A stretch of 64,000 bases of DNA. Origin: Apostichopus japonicus. Taxonomy: Eukaryota > Echinodermata > Holothuroidea > Aspidochirotida > Stichopodidae. This document shows, piece after piece, positions 10,578 to 22,085 of this stretch (the stretch's first letter is position 1; each line of letters opens with the position of its first letter). Made by a program: the position numbers and the translations under genes. Where the stretch lies: positions 8,732,001 to 8,796,000 of the forward strand of contig NC_092579.1 of NCBI RefSeq assembly GCF_037975245.1, given 5' to 3'. Under the pieces are notes generated by a model. It was not told where the DNA came from. It saw only the letters and a program-made list of their open reading frames with translations, and made no database searches.

Positions 10578-10583
10578 GCTATA

Positions 10584-10660
10584 GTGGCCTAAATCAGTTG
10601 GTAGAGTGCTCGGCTTGTCATTCAGAGCTCGCTAGTTTGAGTCCCGTTCTAGCTTTACAG
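10584..10660 (+). other. tRNA-like SINE-head relic
   Basis: TGGCCTAAATCAGTTGG followed by GTAGAGTGCTCGGC and AGTTTGAGTCCC resembles the A box, anticodon arm and B box of a tRNA, but the ends do not pair and the B box is altered. It is absent from the duplicate at 55.3 kb, so it arrived with the extra segment in this copy. Confidence 0.4.
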
Positions 10661-11560
10661 TTTTTTTGCTATATTCTGTTGTCTAAAATTTCCCAGTCAG
10701 TTATGTGATACCCTTACTTATGTACATATTCATTAGGTGTTAGAAATTGTTGTATGGGTTTTTTTTTTATTGATATATTTGCATTCAAACATAACTCAGA
10801 ATAGCTCTTTTAATGGACTAATGTTACATGTTAATATAGATTGAGGTTACAGCAGTGGAGTATTACAGGAAACATATACTTTAAAAAAAAAATGTCACCT
10901 AGGAAAGAACCTGGGCACAAAAACTATTGCATTACAGGAAATATATTACAGAAGTTACGGTCAGTGGAATAGAAAAGGAAGGCGGCTATGGAAACGTTAT
11001 CAAGTCATGAAATATCCGGAAAGGGTTTGAATAAATGTTAAACAATTTACATAGACTCGTTCGTTTCTTTTATTACTTTGTACTGTTGTCAGTAATACAT
11101 ACAAGGTGTTTGTTTCTTTAAGGTCACATTGTCCTTGTATCGTATTGTTTGAAAATGATAAAGCTATATGGATACATAGCTTACTCACTGGTTTCGACAC
11201 TGTATAATATATTGAAGAAAAAAGTCTTATAGGAAAGGTGAATATTCATAACATTTGCATTCCACGCCTAACATGGATTTTGTTTCCAAGATATGTCTTA
11301 TAGCGATAAATCATACACACAATTATGGCACACAACTATGGCACACAATTATGACACACAATTATGAAGATCTTCACATTTTAATCCTCGTTGTTAAAAT
11401 ATTTTGCGTTATTGGGAAAGAATCTCGTATATGTTTGACGTTTGACGTTGACTGAAAAAAAGGTTGACTTCGATTAATGTGAAATGAAGGTTTCTGCTCT
11501 CCCATTTGCATTGGGGAAGTGTCATGAACGTGGGGTAATGTAATTATTTGTTGTAGTTTA

Positions 11561-14470
11561 TGACTAAATATTAAAACATATGGCTAATATGTTGGTGTAC
11601 AAATGTCTACTAATTCAGAGTTGTTTGGTTCTGTAACAATACGTTTTGTAGTTTTCGTTTAGTGGTACCTTTTGCTTTACCGTTGCACTAAATTTAAGCG
11701 ACCTAGTGACTATAATGCAAGATGCATTTGCAACCTAAACAATCATTGATTGTCCACTTACAGACCAAGATAGATGAAAGAAACAAACATTTTGCCATAG
11801 TCTGCTCTGTTGATAAATAGATGCCAAAAAGTTTAGTCATGATCAATATCTACATAGACTCAACAAATTTTGCGCTGTTCTGCTTAACTTTACACTATGT
11901 GTGTGACGTGCTCGTCTAGGAATTTCATAGTCAATACGAAACCTATACAGAAATGATGTTGGATGCCAATTATATTAAAGGTTTAGGTTACGCAATTTTC
12001 ATTCCAGCTGCAAAATTGCATGTCTCTCTGTGGAGATTCATGTCACTGATTGGCAAGTTACATTTCAACCAAGTGATGTCTACAAAAACTAACGTTTGTG
12101 CATTGAAGTATAAAATACTATATCAGTAAAAAATAAAACTGTACTGAAAAATATTCTGAATCCATACGTTAAATAAACCAAATGCATCTTTGTTTAAAAT
12201 ATCGGGTCTCTGACTCTTGACGTGACCCTTCTCTTTTGAAGTATGTGACGTCACAAAACTATCATAATCATTAGACATTAATAAAGTCTCCTCATGATCT
12301 CGTAGCGCCAGTATACAGAATTGTCAGTGTTAGAGAAATAAAAACAAAATGTACTTCATAAATACAGAACTGATAATCTGTCTTCATAGTCGCCGGAGAC
12401 ATATGTAGTTCCAGTCATAAGGTAACTTACTTAATGATATATTTAATAAGATCTGCTGCAGTAATGCTATAATTGAGTCACTATACGTGTGATCCAAACA
12501 ATGTCTGGTCACATATATGCGGTTATTAAGCCTGTACCTTGTGTTTCAGAGATAACGAAAATGGTGAGCCTTTCGCAATAGCCATAGTTTGTGTTGCTAT
12601 CAAATTTCTCTAAGATGAAACCAAATTCTAGCTGAAAAATTACGAATAAAAATAATGACTCTGATAGGGTATATGAAAGTCAGTTAATATCTTCATATAT
12701 ATTTTTGTGGTTTGTTTAAATATTTTTGTTTGATGTTCTTCTAAAGATATATAACATTTAACATACGTAAAATCAGCCATGCGTTTTACATCAAAGAATG
12801 AAATTTCCTTGAAAGATTTCATCACAATGAATTTCGAAGAAATATTATTAAAGCTTCCATGACCGAGGCAATTGACATATTGACTTAAAACACGTTACAG
12901 TAATAATTGTATTTCCATTGGTTAAAGGTGAGCACTCTTACCCAGTGCAAGAGAGTCAAAATAACACACCGACCAGCTCGTGTTAATATGTAGCTTCTTA
13001 ATGACATTTTTTGGGCTTATGAGCTCCACTTAAAGGTCACGCATTTGACAATTATACCAGCCCCAAATTCCTATGAACATGAACAGGTCTTCCTGTATTT
13101 ATAACTGAAGCATGGAAAACGAACACCAAACAGAAATAACCAGTGAGATTCAGTAGTAACTAGTTTAACTTAACGCATCACTGACTGCATGCATTGCCTT
13201 TTAGAATGCCATTATATGCAACTGAGTTACTACAGCATAGACCAATACCCTTATGTTCAGTGAACACAGCTGCGGTAATGTAATGATCTGCTTTAGTTTA
13301 AACTTTTTCATATGATGGATCTATAAAGATACGATCCTAGAATAAATTCAGACATATTACTTTAATAAATTTTGAATTCTAGCCGCTAGAAAAACCTGAG
13401 TTTTTCTTAAACTAATCTGATTTTTATTAAAGAAACTTTGATAAGAATGAAAATCAACCCACAAAACTCAGTCTCTTTTATCGAGTAGGCGTAATTCGAT
13501 AAGGCCTGGTTTGCATAACAATCAAACTAATCTAACTAGAATAGACTTTAGACCCTTGTCGGTCTGAAAAACTGACATTTATAAGGGGGAGAATACGTTT
13601 GAAACAGGACTGGCGTATAATTGAAGGTCAGATACCAATGGTGTTACACGTGCAAGATATAATATAATGTTAGGGCTAAGGTTAAGCTGGTCTGACTCCG
13701 CCCACGTGGCACACATTGACCAGTAAAAACGAAATACATTGAAATATCATAGTCAAGACTAGATAAGTTCCCAAATATAATTCCAGTTTTCAAATATTGA
13801 AGCTTTATAATGTGATAAAGGTCAGGAATATTCCTTAAAGCTGCATTGATAATCAATCGATGACACAGGGATAGCCTCGATGAAAATGTTTAATCTAGAA
13901 TTGCAAAGATTATAGCCATTAAATTAAGCAGTTTCTTGAAATGTCCAGAGTTTCGTGACTGTCACCACCATATGCCTAAATGACAAATTCGTACCATATT
14001 AGAAACATGCGAGGAAATGTTTTACTATAATGGAGTATTATTGCATTTGTAGTATCTGTGAAAGCAAGATGTACAGTTGAACCGAATTAATTGTCAAAAA
14101 TGTGATACATTGATCTTTTTTTTATTTGTTTTGGAGAAAAACATTATTCAACGTTGTTTGGATTCATACGTTCGTAATGTTGAGTTAAATATTAGTCCAA
14201 CATTTTTAGAGTAAAAACAAAGGGAACCTGTAATTTAATACTATAGGCTACCAGCTGCAGCATGAGTACCATTACAGTCAGGTATAGAATTCTACTTCGT
14301 ATGCGTGTGTAGTATACTCTAAGCACGAGTACTTGCTATCGCTGTTTCAGTCATTTATTTGTTTTATCGTCAATTGTATACAATGGGAACGGAAGTATCC
14401 TATAAAGTCTTAAAAAGACTTAACAAAGTAGGAGACTCCCTGGAAGAAAAGGAAAAAAAAATGTACAAAG
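11561..14470. other. AT-rich stretch, nothing recognised
   Basis: Read on both strands. It shows only short unconserved open frames, homopolymer runs and no domain motif, TIR pair or tandem array that I can support. Confidence 0.4.
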
Positions 14471-14479
14471 ATAAATAAT

Positions 14480-17275
14480 ATACATAAGGATGAAATATAC
14501 AATAATATTATCCTGATGATGCTGAGATGGATACGTGAATAGATTATATAATACAAGTACGAGTTAATAAATTCCTTTTAAAATGTCTGGTGAATGTGTG
14601 TTTTGAAGGTATAAAATTCAATGTTTTTTTTTTATATATCATTACATATTTGTATTGCTCTATTACGTTATATGTTATTATGGTAAAAATTGCAATGAGC
14701 GTTGTCAGCTTGTCTTGTGTGATGGTAATGTAAGACTCTGTTACTACACATAAAGTCATTAAAAGTGACTGACAGTAATCCATTCCAGGCTTTGTAAGCA
14801 AAAGTAGCAACCTTGACTATTATAATATCACCAAGTTTTGATAAATTTAGGGACTTAAATATTCCACTAGTATGTTTAAGTTGTGGGGCGTTAGCAATGT
14901 GACGTATAGCTGTCTTTTGGAGAATATGTAGGCGGTCAATGTTAACATGAACCAGACCAAATAATACAGTAGGAAAGGTGTGGTAGAGCTAATGTTTGAT
15001 AAAGCATTCTAAGGACATGATGTGGGAGGACATATTTCAGTTCAGATAATATACCAGTATTTTTAGCTACAATGTTACATACTAACGAAATATGGTTATT
15101 TCAAGAAAGTTTGCTATCAATGTTAACACCAAGAAACTTAGTATCAGTTACACATTTAATTATTTTACCGTCCATCGTAATATCCTTATCCCAAAGAAAT
15201 GCTCTCCTTCTACTGAAAACAATATATTCAGTCTTATCAATATTAATACTTAATTTGTTTGCTGCGAACCAATCACATAACTTATTCAGTTCACAAGAGA
15301 CAGTACTTTGGAGTGAAAGAAAATATTGGTGTCATCGGCAAATAAAGACTGTATGAGAGCGATGTTGGAGACATAGCAGATATCATTGACGTATATAATA
15401 AACAGCAAAGGAACTAATACAGAGCCCTCAGGCACACCACAGGCGATTTCACCAAATCCAGAATTTGAATTTTTTATGTAGCATATTGTAACCTATTTTT
15501 GACATAACTGTCTAGCCAATTAGGGTTGTTCCTCTGATTCCTTAGAAAGATAGTTTGGATAATAAAATGTAGTGGTTAATTGTGTCGAATGCTTTAAACA
15601 GGTCGAGGAAGACGCGGATGCAAGTGTTGTCATGATAGAGATCAGTGTAAAGTCTGCCAATAGCAACTGCCAGAGCAAATTCAGTAGAATGACCAGGGCG
15701 GAAACCATACTGTTGGTTATAAAGAATGTTGTACTTGCACATAAACCGTAAATACGATTGAACATTAACCGTTCAATAAGTTGTGAAAAACATGATAACA
15801 GTGATATAGGGCGATGCTTTTGTTAAAATCTCGTGTCACCTTTTTTGAAGATAGGTACTACTTATGCGACTTTGAGTTAATCATGAAATATGCCAGTATT
15901 AAAAGAGATATTACAGATGTGAGTGATGGGCTTGGTAATAAAATAAATAACATGTTTGATAATACCTAGCTTAAAAACATCGTAACCTGCTGCCTTATTT
16001 GATTTAAAGTTGGAGCTTGCTATTTTAATGAACTCAGCTTCAGTAACAGGATAACTGTGAATGACATGTGAATGACATGTGAATGAATTTTTCAGCAGTG
16101 TTCATACTTTTAATCTTACTTGCAAGTTCCTGGCCAAAGTTAAGAAAAAAAAATATTAAAATGATTTGCTACTTCTTTGTCGTCGTCACTAACTTGTTGA
16201 TTGTTATCATTAAAGGCAGTGGGATAAGTGGAATGCTTATTTTGTCGGAGAATTTTCTTTATAGTTATCCATGTTTGGCCAATATTGTTTCTGCTGTTGT
16301 TAATCTTATTACAAAAGTATAATTTGTTTAAAAAACGAATAATCTTGTTAAGTTATTTGAGGTATATAGTATAGGTTGACCTACTGTCATTAGTATTGTT
16401 GTTTGGGTAGCGCCTATAGAGCTGATTTTTCCTCTTAATGGATTTTAAGATTCTATTAGTTATCCAAGGGTGTTTCTTTTTCCTCCTTATTGTTTTACTG
16501 ATGTTATGCAATGGAAAACAGGCATTTTACGTTGAATTATATGAATTAAAGAAAGCATTATAAGAAGTGTTAGCGTCAGATTTAGTAAGCACCGCATCCC
16601 ATGTTTTTACTTTTAATTTCAGAAATAAAACAAACAAATATTACTGCTCTTATTGCTATAATTACGGACTTGCAATGGGCTATACCTAACTGTACTCTGA
16701 TTCACAGGGTCATGAAGCAAAATGGTCACTTATATTTGTAATAAGTATTGCAGATGTCATTAGAGCATCAACATTAGTTTAAATGTTGTCAATTATGGTG
16801 GCAGAAGATGGACTAACTACTAACTAGTTATTGTGGGATAAACCCAGCTCAAATGAATAAGGTTAAGAAAGTCAGTAGATATGCTAGCTTTAGAAAAATC
16901 AATATTAAAATCTCCCATAATATAGGATATGCTAAGGATAAGCTGCATATTACAATTGAAATCATTATTTAAACTGTTGGGATGTCTGTATACACAACCA
17001 ACGATAAGCTTTTCGTTACTAGGTGTGTTCGTTTCAATGAACATTGCTTCCATAGAATTGTATAAAATAGACAAATCTGTACGGTGGTTTATATTAAAGT
17101 CATTCAGTAAAACCATTTATGGAAAAATCGTGATTTAACAAAGATATAAAGTAGTAATATCGGAAACATGTTTCTTTAAATTACGACTATTGTGATGAAG
17201 TAATGATACACACTTATGGGGTGGTGAGTGATAAAGAGAATCTATGCCATAGTACTTACAAGATTATTTTCGCTC
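14480..17275 (-). mobile_element. Degenerate non-LTR retrotransposon, ORF2 (endonuclease + reverse transcriptase)
   Basis: Reading the minus strand from high to low coordinates: an ORF2 start segment (CVSLLHHNSRNLKKHVSDIT) lies near 17220-17160. APE-type endonuclease pieces follow at 17116-16820 (VGCVYRHPN, IMGDFNIDF). Reverse transcriptase pieces are at 15742-15542 (NQQYGFRPGHSTEFAL, VFLDLFKAFDTINH) and 15240-15070 (TEYIVFSRRRAFLWDKDITM, then TKFLGVNIDSKLS). The C-terminal region is at 15000-14560 (VNIDRLHILQKTAIRHI). Stops and frameshifts separate these blocks, so the element is dead. Motifs point to the CR1/Jockey/L2 group; the exact clade cannot be decided by eye. ORF1-like sequence lies upstream at 17812-18790, with a MITE between. 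Confidence 0.85.
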
Positions 17276-17508
17276 ATTACCTCAGTGGAATTAGTGTAAA
17301 AAGGCATAATGGCTAGTAGAAAGTAAAGTTTAATTGTCCAATAGTAATTTTAGTTAGTTTTTATGGCCTATTAGCAGTTCCTGTCTGCACTTTCTCCTAA
17401 GGGCGGAAATTGTAGGTTTCCTCGATCGCTGGTTGTGTGGTTTTCTTTTGTTGAGTAGTTAACTTCTACGGTACAGTGTAGACTTCATCGGTTGAAGCTG
17501 CTCTCTCG

Positions 17509-17810
17509 CCCGCTACACACAGAGAACACAGTTACTACTCTAAATTTCAAAGGTTTGTACCACAGTAAAAACTGGATCGTGCTATAAATCGGTAACATGT
17601 GCTATTAGGATTACAGGAAAAACTGAGGATATGTGTAATTCCAACAATCAAGTTGTTGGGATTTGCTGGGATTACACATATCCTCAGTTCTTACTGTAAT
17701 CCTTATAGCACATGCTACCGACTTATCAGATTTGTCAGCCCGATCCAGTTTTTACTGTGGTACAAAACTTTAAGATTTACAGTTGTTACTATAATCTCTG
17801 TGTGAATCGG
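17509..17810. mobile_element. Foldback MITE, full copy
   Basis: The two halves are inverted copies of each other. The left arm has CACAGAGAACACAGTTACTA, ACCACAGTAAAAACTGGATC and GAGGATATGTGTAAT. The right arm has ATTACACATATCCTC, GATCCAGTTTTTACTGTGGT and ATCTCTGTGTG. The turn is around 17640-17660. No coding. A second full copy lies at about 30894-31173 and a half copy at 20804-20905. It separates the ORF1-like and ORF2 parts of the LINE. Confidence 0.85.
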
Positions 17811-17811
17811 C

Positions 17812-18790
17812 TGGCTCTCTTCATTCTTGTGTTTTCTGTTGCCGAGGATCGAGTTCTCGGGGATTGGGAATTTGATGTTGTAGGAAGATTTTCTTTCTGC
17901 GTTTTATTATATTTATCTGCTGGTTTGGTCTGTTTGTTATTGCTATTTTCACTATGGCTTTGCTTTGGTAAATCTTCGCTTTCTGTGTCCACGACTATCA
18001 AAGTTTCACTTTCACCTGTGTCGAAGTTTGATCTAGTGGCCTGATCTGTCACTAGACTGTCTTTTCTGGTGTCTCCTTTAAGGTTAGGTTGTTTGTGAAC
18101 TTCATCATTGTTCCCTTGATCGGATTCTCTTGTTGTCTCTTTGTCTTGCTGATCCTACATCGTCTCTTGCTCGTAATCTTCCTCATATTCAGTGCAGTTG
18201 AAGCTTTTGTTGCCAAAGCGATGACAGTTAAAGCACTCTGTTGATGGGAATCTTGATTTGGAGTGTCCCAGCTCATCACATTGTTTACATCTATAGTTTG
18301 GGCAGTTTCTCATTAGATGATCCTCTCCAAAGCAATTTTTGCAAACCCTACTTTGGCCATTGTGTTTGAGTCTTATATGAATGCCGCCAATAACAACAGG
18401 TACACTTTATACCATGCTTGATAATTCAAGCCGCACAAATCGTGTCCCGTTTTGGATGTTTGGAAAATCCCTGTAGAATTTATGGGTCCATTCAGATCGA
18501 ATTTTTGCACTCAAGTTCTGTTTATTTGTCGGTTAGTTCAGAATCATCAATAAAAATAGAGACGTTGAATTAACTTACAGTCACTTTATGTTTCGTTACA
18601 CCCATCACGACGCAATGCTCTTTGAAATTCCCAATTTGTAAACCCGACTCCTGTAACAAATCAGCATCCTTCACGTTTTAAGTTTGACAATCCATTGCCC
18701 AGAAACTTTAAAACCGCCGATAATGTTCTTCCTTCCGACGTCACTTGAGATAGCATTTATCACATCAATAGCGTTAAACTAGTAATCTAC
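17812..18790 (-). pseudogene. Retrotransposon ORF1-like protein with zinc knuckles (broken)
   Basis: On the minus strand, 18390-18170 reads three CCHC-type units: CKNCFGEDHLMRNC (intact), CKQCDELGHSKSRF (last Cys is Phe) and CFNCHRFGNKSFNC (His is Asn). A stop follows shortly after (EQETM*). A Ser/Thr/Gln-rich tail reads 18052-17812 (GESETLIVVDTESEDLPKQS). Upstream, around 18760-18420, lie RNA-binding-like pieces (GQWIVKL, GTRFVRLELSS, IGGIHIRLKHNGQ) with several stops. Order and strand fit ORF1 of the LINE whose ORF2 is at 14480-17275. A separate gag-like element is the alternative. Confidence 0.65.
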
Positions 18791-18799
18791 TATTTTTAT

Positions 18800-19648
18800 G
18801 CTATTCTCCTTCAGGTTGTTACTTTTTTGCCGTTGCTCCATACTAACAGGTGAACGTTGGCTAGAATGAGCATAACTCATATCTGTAGTGAAGGGCTGAC
18901 TTGCACCGAAAGAAGCAGCCGCCTCCAATTCTGTGAAACAGTTTCGTCCCAAAATGTCTTGCAAATTCAATTTACCAAGCAATTAAATAAAATGAGCCGT
19001 TTGTGCAATCCAGTAACTAGCAGTTCTCCAATTTCGATAATTTCAGCAATCAAGGCGGAAAATCGTACATTTTTAAGAGACATAAATTGTACATGTTCGC
19101 CGGTCACGAACACTTGCGAACAGTGACACAAATCAAATAAGGAATGTTGGTAAGAAAAAGAGTATGTGTATGGAACTTTATCGAGGAGAATGTGTGAAAT
19201 AAAATCATCATTCATGTAAGAAGCAACAATATGTACAGGAGGGAGGGTGGAGGGGGGATAATGGGGCATTTATTGTTAACTCCATAAAAACCTCCAACAT
19301 GAATTTTGAATAAATTAGATTTTGGTGTTGAAATTGATCTTTTTCCACTATTTTAATGATAGAAAGTGTCCTATTGTTATGTAAAATGTGCATGAGGGGG
19401 ATTGCTGAAGTACAAAAACGTAGGAAACATTGCCGGAGCAGCAAAGGTCTTGTATTCATCATGTATGGAGATTACAACGTATTGCTACAACAGCCAAACG
19501 AGCTAACATGGAGAGTGCCTTTACATGACGTGGACGTTATTTGATACATTTTCATAACGTAGTTCTTTATCGGTGCATGGGCATAGATAATTCATATCAT
19601 TTTTCATGTCTCACTTCCAGTCATGATATAGTATTATTTTACGGTTGA
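18800..19648. other. No recognised feature
   Basis: Short open frames on both strands, none with a recognisable domain. It may include 5' sequence of the adjacent LINE, but I see nothing to anchor that. Confidence 0.35.
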
Positions 19649-19829
19649 AAATTTTCCGATGTAAAGGAAGACCTGCTGAATGAAATGAAACTCATTGCAG
19701 AGCTCGGTGATCATATGAACATCGTCTGTCTTCTTGCGTATTGCTCTATGACCGAAACGTACTACCTTATAACAGAGTTAGTGCAGTACGGGGACTTGCT
19801 GGGATTTTTAAGGAAGTGCAGAAAGATAA
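19649..19829 (+). pseudogene. Receptor tyrosine kinase exon relic (helix C to hinge)
   Basis: The frame reads EDLLNEMKLIAELGDH, then MNIVCLLAYCS, then ETYYLITELVQYGDLLGFLR and KCR. This matches the helix C, beta-4, beta-5, hinge and helix D start of the FGFR/VEGFR/Tie group: the helix C Glu, an HxNIV motif and a Y-GDLLGFLRK hinge. The Gly-rich loop and the VAVK lysine exon are not found upstream. No GT donor is visible at the expected exon end after KCR, where AGAAAGATAAG is read. The next kinase exon is at 20702. A fragment of a duplicated receptor gene is the best explanation. Confidence 0.75.
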
Positions 19830-19998
19830 GCTCAACATTTTTGTATGATAGATGTCGCTGGATGCAATTTAAGAAACCAAATAAATATAATTGTACACAG
19901 AATATTATATTGACTTAAGTGTCATGGAAAGGTACTTAGAAAAATACTCTAACTGTTTCCCCTCCCCCACACCCTTTTGTATCAATTATTTGTACAAT

Positions 19999-20038
<40 letters not shown>
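19999..20038. repeat. (TA)n microsatellite
   Basis: About 40 bp of TA in the interval between the two kinase exons. Confidence 0.95.
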
Positions 20039-20040
<2 letters not shown>

Positions 20041-20701
20041 TACATGAACACGTGTGAAGAAAAGGGAGGACGACCGGGGGCGGGGGGGGGGGGAATGCCA
20101 TACCCAAAACGTTCGGTAGCGGAAATGTTTTTACATTAAAATGTCGGAGAAGAGTTCAGAATACTCCTTCCGACCCACTACGATATCACGTGCGGGATCC
20201 AAAATGTTGTTTCAACCAGACAGAAGTTCACAAATATTCTTTAACAATAAATACCTAATTTATAGTCTCGATATGCCTCAAAATTAGCAACTTGCCATCG
20301 TTCAACTTTTGTAAAGGCCGCCATTTATGAAAGTAGGCGTCAACAACCCAATGGCCACACCCTTCCTTATAAATCATGGACACCGCTCTATATTACCTTT
20401 TCCACCAAGGTTCATACTCGTTCCGCCCTAAAACAATCGGGGGAGGGGGGGGGGTCAAATGATCCCTCACTCCATCCTTTGAAATCCTGCAGTGACTTTC
20501 CAGTTCCGTTCTGAAGATGTAACTGTGCAATATTGAATTGCTATATTTTATGTCTGCACTACGTCAATTTAAAAATTATAAGAAAAGTAACATTCAACTC
20601 CAAATACTTTGGACAGTAATCCTTTCAAACAATGCATCAAAATTGATATTACATATCTTAAAGTTACTAATGTATTTTTACCCCTCTCAATTTCAACTCA
20701 G

Positions 20702-20785
20702 TTAGAAAATTTGGAGGAAGATCTTATATACTCAGTAGGACGGAATCAACTATTAATAATTGCTCGTGACGTTGCCAAAGGAATA
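20702..20785 (+). pseudogene. Receptor tyrosine kinase exon relic (insert to helix E)
   Basis: A strong acceptor (CCCCTCTCAATTTCAACTCAG) precedes an 84-nt exon reading LENLEEDLIYS and then QLLIIARDVAKGI, the kinase insert and helix E of receptor tyrosine kinases. A GTAAGG donor follows at 20786. The catalytic HRD loop and DFG exons that should come next are absent: a half copy of the foldback MITE begins at about 20804 and duplicated flank follows. The kinase is therefore cut off before its catalytic loop. Confidence 0.75.
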
Positions 20786-20803
20786 GTAAGGGCAAAAATA
20801 CCG

Positions 20804-20905
20804 TTCTAATAGCACATGCTACCGATTTACAGTACGATCCAGTGTTTACTTGGGTACAAAACGTTAAGATTTACAGTAGTAACTGTGTTCTCTGTGTGTA
20901 TCGGG
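20804..20905. mobile_element. Foldback MITE, half copy
   Basis: Only one arm of the element at 17509-17810 is present (AGCACATGCTACCGATTTA to TTCTCTGTGTGTATCGGG). It starts about 18 bp after the donor of the second kinase exon. Confidence 0.75.
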
Positions 20906-20914
20906 TAATTTACT

Positions 20915-21300
20915 CCAGAACACGATGTGACTGTGTTCATCAGAACAGAAATGTATAGTTTCTTCCGCAGTTTTCATTGCATATATATATATATACATTA
21001 GATGTCCATTAGCATATGTTTTTTTTTTTTGTTTTTTTTGTTTGTACAGGACTACCTTTTTTGGAAAAGTGGCGTCATCACTGCTGTGAGTTTTCTGGGA
21101 GCAACTCCAATCAGGAGTTCTCCAAAGGATTTGTTAGAAAAGTACCTTTCCTGATTGGGTACTGTATCCTCGCTCCAATTTGGCCCCTCCCTCTAAATAG
21201 ACAAACAAATTGCTAGGAAAGCCATGTGGCTGCAGAGCCTTTACCCTCCAAACCATTAGGATGTAGATTTAGTGAGATTGTAGGAGCAGACTTGGATCCC
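20915..21300. repeat. Segmental duplication D, left copy
   Basis: Direct duplicate of 56180-56560, sharing GGACTACCTTTTTTGGAAAA, TGAGTTTTCTGGGAGCAACT and CAATTTGGCCCCTCCCTCTA. On the right it follows directly after duplication C; here the two are 9.4 kb apart. Non-coding. Confidence 0.85.
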
Positions 21301-21739
21301 AAGTTAAAAAAAGAGAATTGTTTCATCTCTACGTCCGCACGGATTACAGCGGGAGTTTTCGTTTTCTTCATGTGCGATAACACATTATAAGTGCCTACAA
21401 TGCGGTGCAGAAAACGGAATTGAAAATAAATTATCTTAGTTTCTCTGAAGGTTTTAAAAGGAGATTGGAAAATCACTTGCTATTGGTTTTCACTAAAATC
21501 AAAATTAACTTTCCATTTAACAATCGACCTAGGACTCTTGATCGCCTGTGAAATAAGTTGCTTATAAATACACTTCGACAGATGTACGTTGTGATGAGTC
21601 GCATTTAACGATGAGGTATCATTTCCAATGTGAGCTTGATTCAATGACTTTCTCCAGTTAACTGGGATGGCATTAAAATCCCATAATAAACAGTGAAAGG
21701 GCAGTTAATGTGGTACTTTTCTCTGAAGTCTGATAAAAA

Positions 21740-22085
21740 GTTGCAGTCTCAACCAAATAACTCCCATAAAAAATATTCATTGCGAGAAATGGTGAAACTT
21801 GCAAACCTGGATCTGAGATATATTTACATTTCTTTTTTATCCTCTGAGTCATTCTCTAGTCTTTTGGAACAATATTTCAAGATTAAACCTGAAAGAACCC
21901 CAGCTATTAAAGGAGGTCGATCTGAACTCGAACTGTCTGAACACTATAACAATTGAGACTAACTTCCTTAAATTCAATGATCTCTCTTGTAATCTGTTTA
22001 CCAACGTTCCTATTTTGAACTGCACCCATATGTCAAACATGTGTATTGAAGGTAACCATTTTGATTGCAGCGATGGATTCTTGTT
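21740..22085 (+). pseudogene. LRR relic closest to LRR gene 1
   Basis: A clear nucleotide copy of LRR gene 1 from about 4126 to 4490: CAACCAAATAACTCCCATAA, GAAATGGTGAAACTTGCAAA, CCCAGCTATTAAAGGAGGTC and GGTAACCATTTTGATTGCAG. About 28 bp are missing near 21868 (the LEYLNLSF part), which shifts the frame. The N-cap, first repeats, membrane span and tail are absent. It sits between kinase relics and the first exon of the broken VWD copy. Confidence 0.85.

Larger units (their letters stand above)
9706..11560. repeat. Segmental duplication C, left copy
   Basis: Direct diverged duplicate of 54668-56170, from GTTATCTTTGGCAAARCTTT to the region around ATGTGAAATGAAGG. The left copy carries about 530 bp (roughly 10135-10665) absent on the right, including the TIR element at 10236-10577 and a tRNA-like piece. 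No supported gene. Confidence 0.85.

Noticed and set aside
17789-18044. Plus-strand frames over the ORF1-like region
   Set aside because: Shadows of the minus-strand zinc-knuckle protein; no domain in the plus frame.
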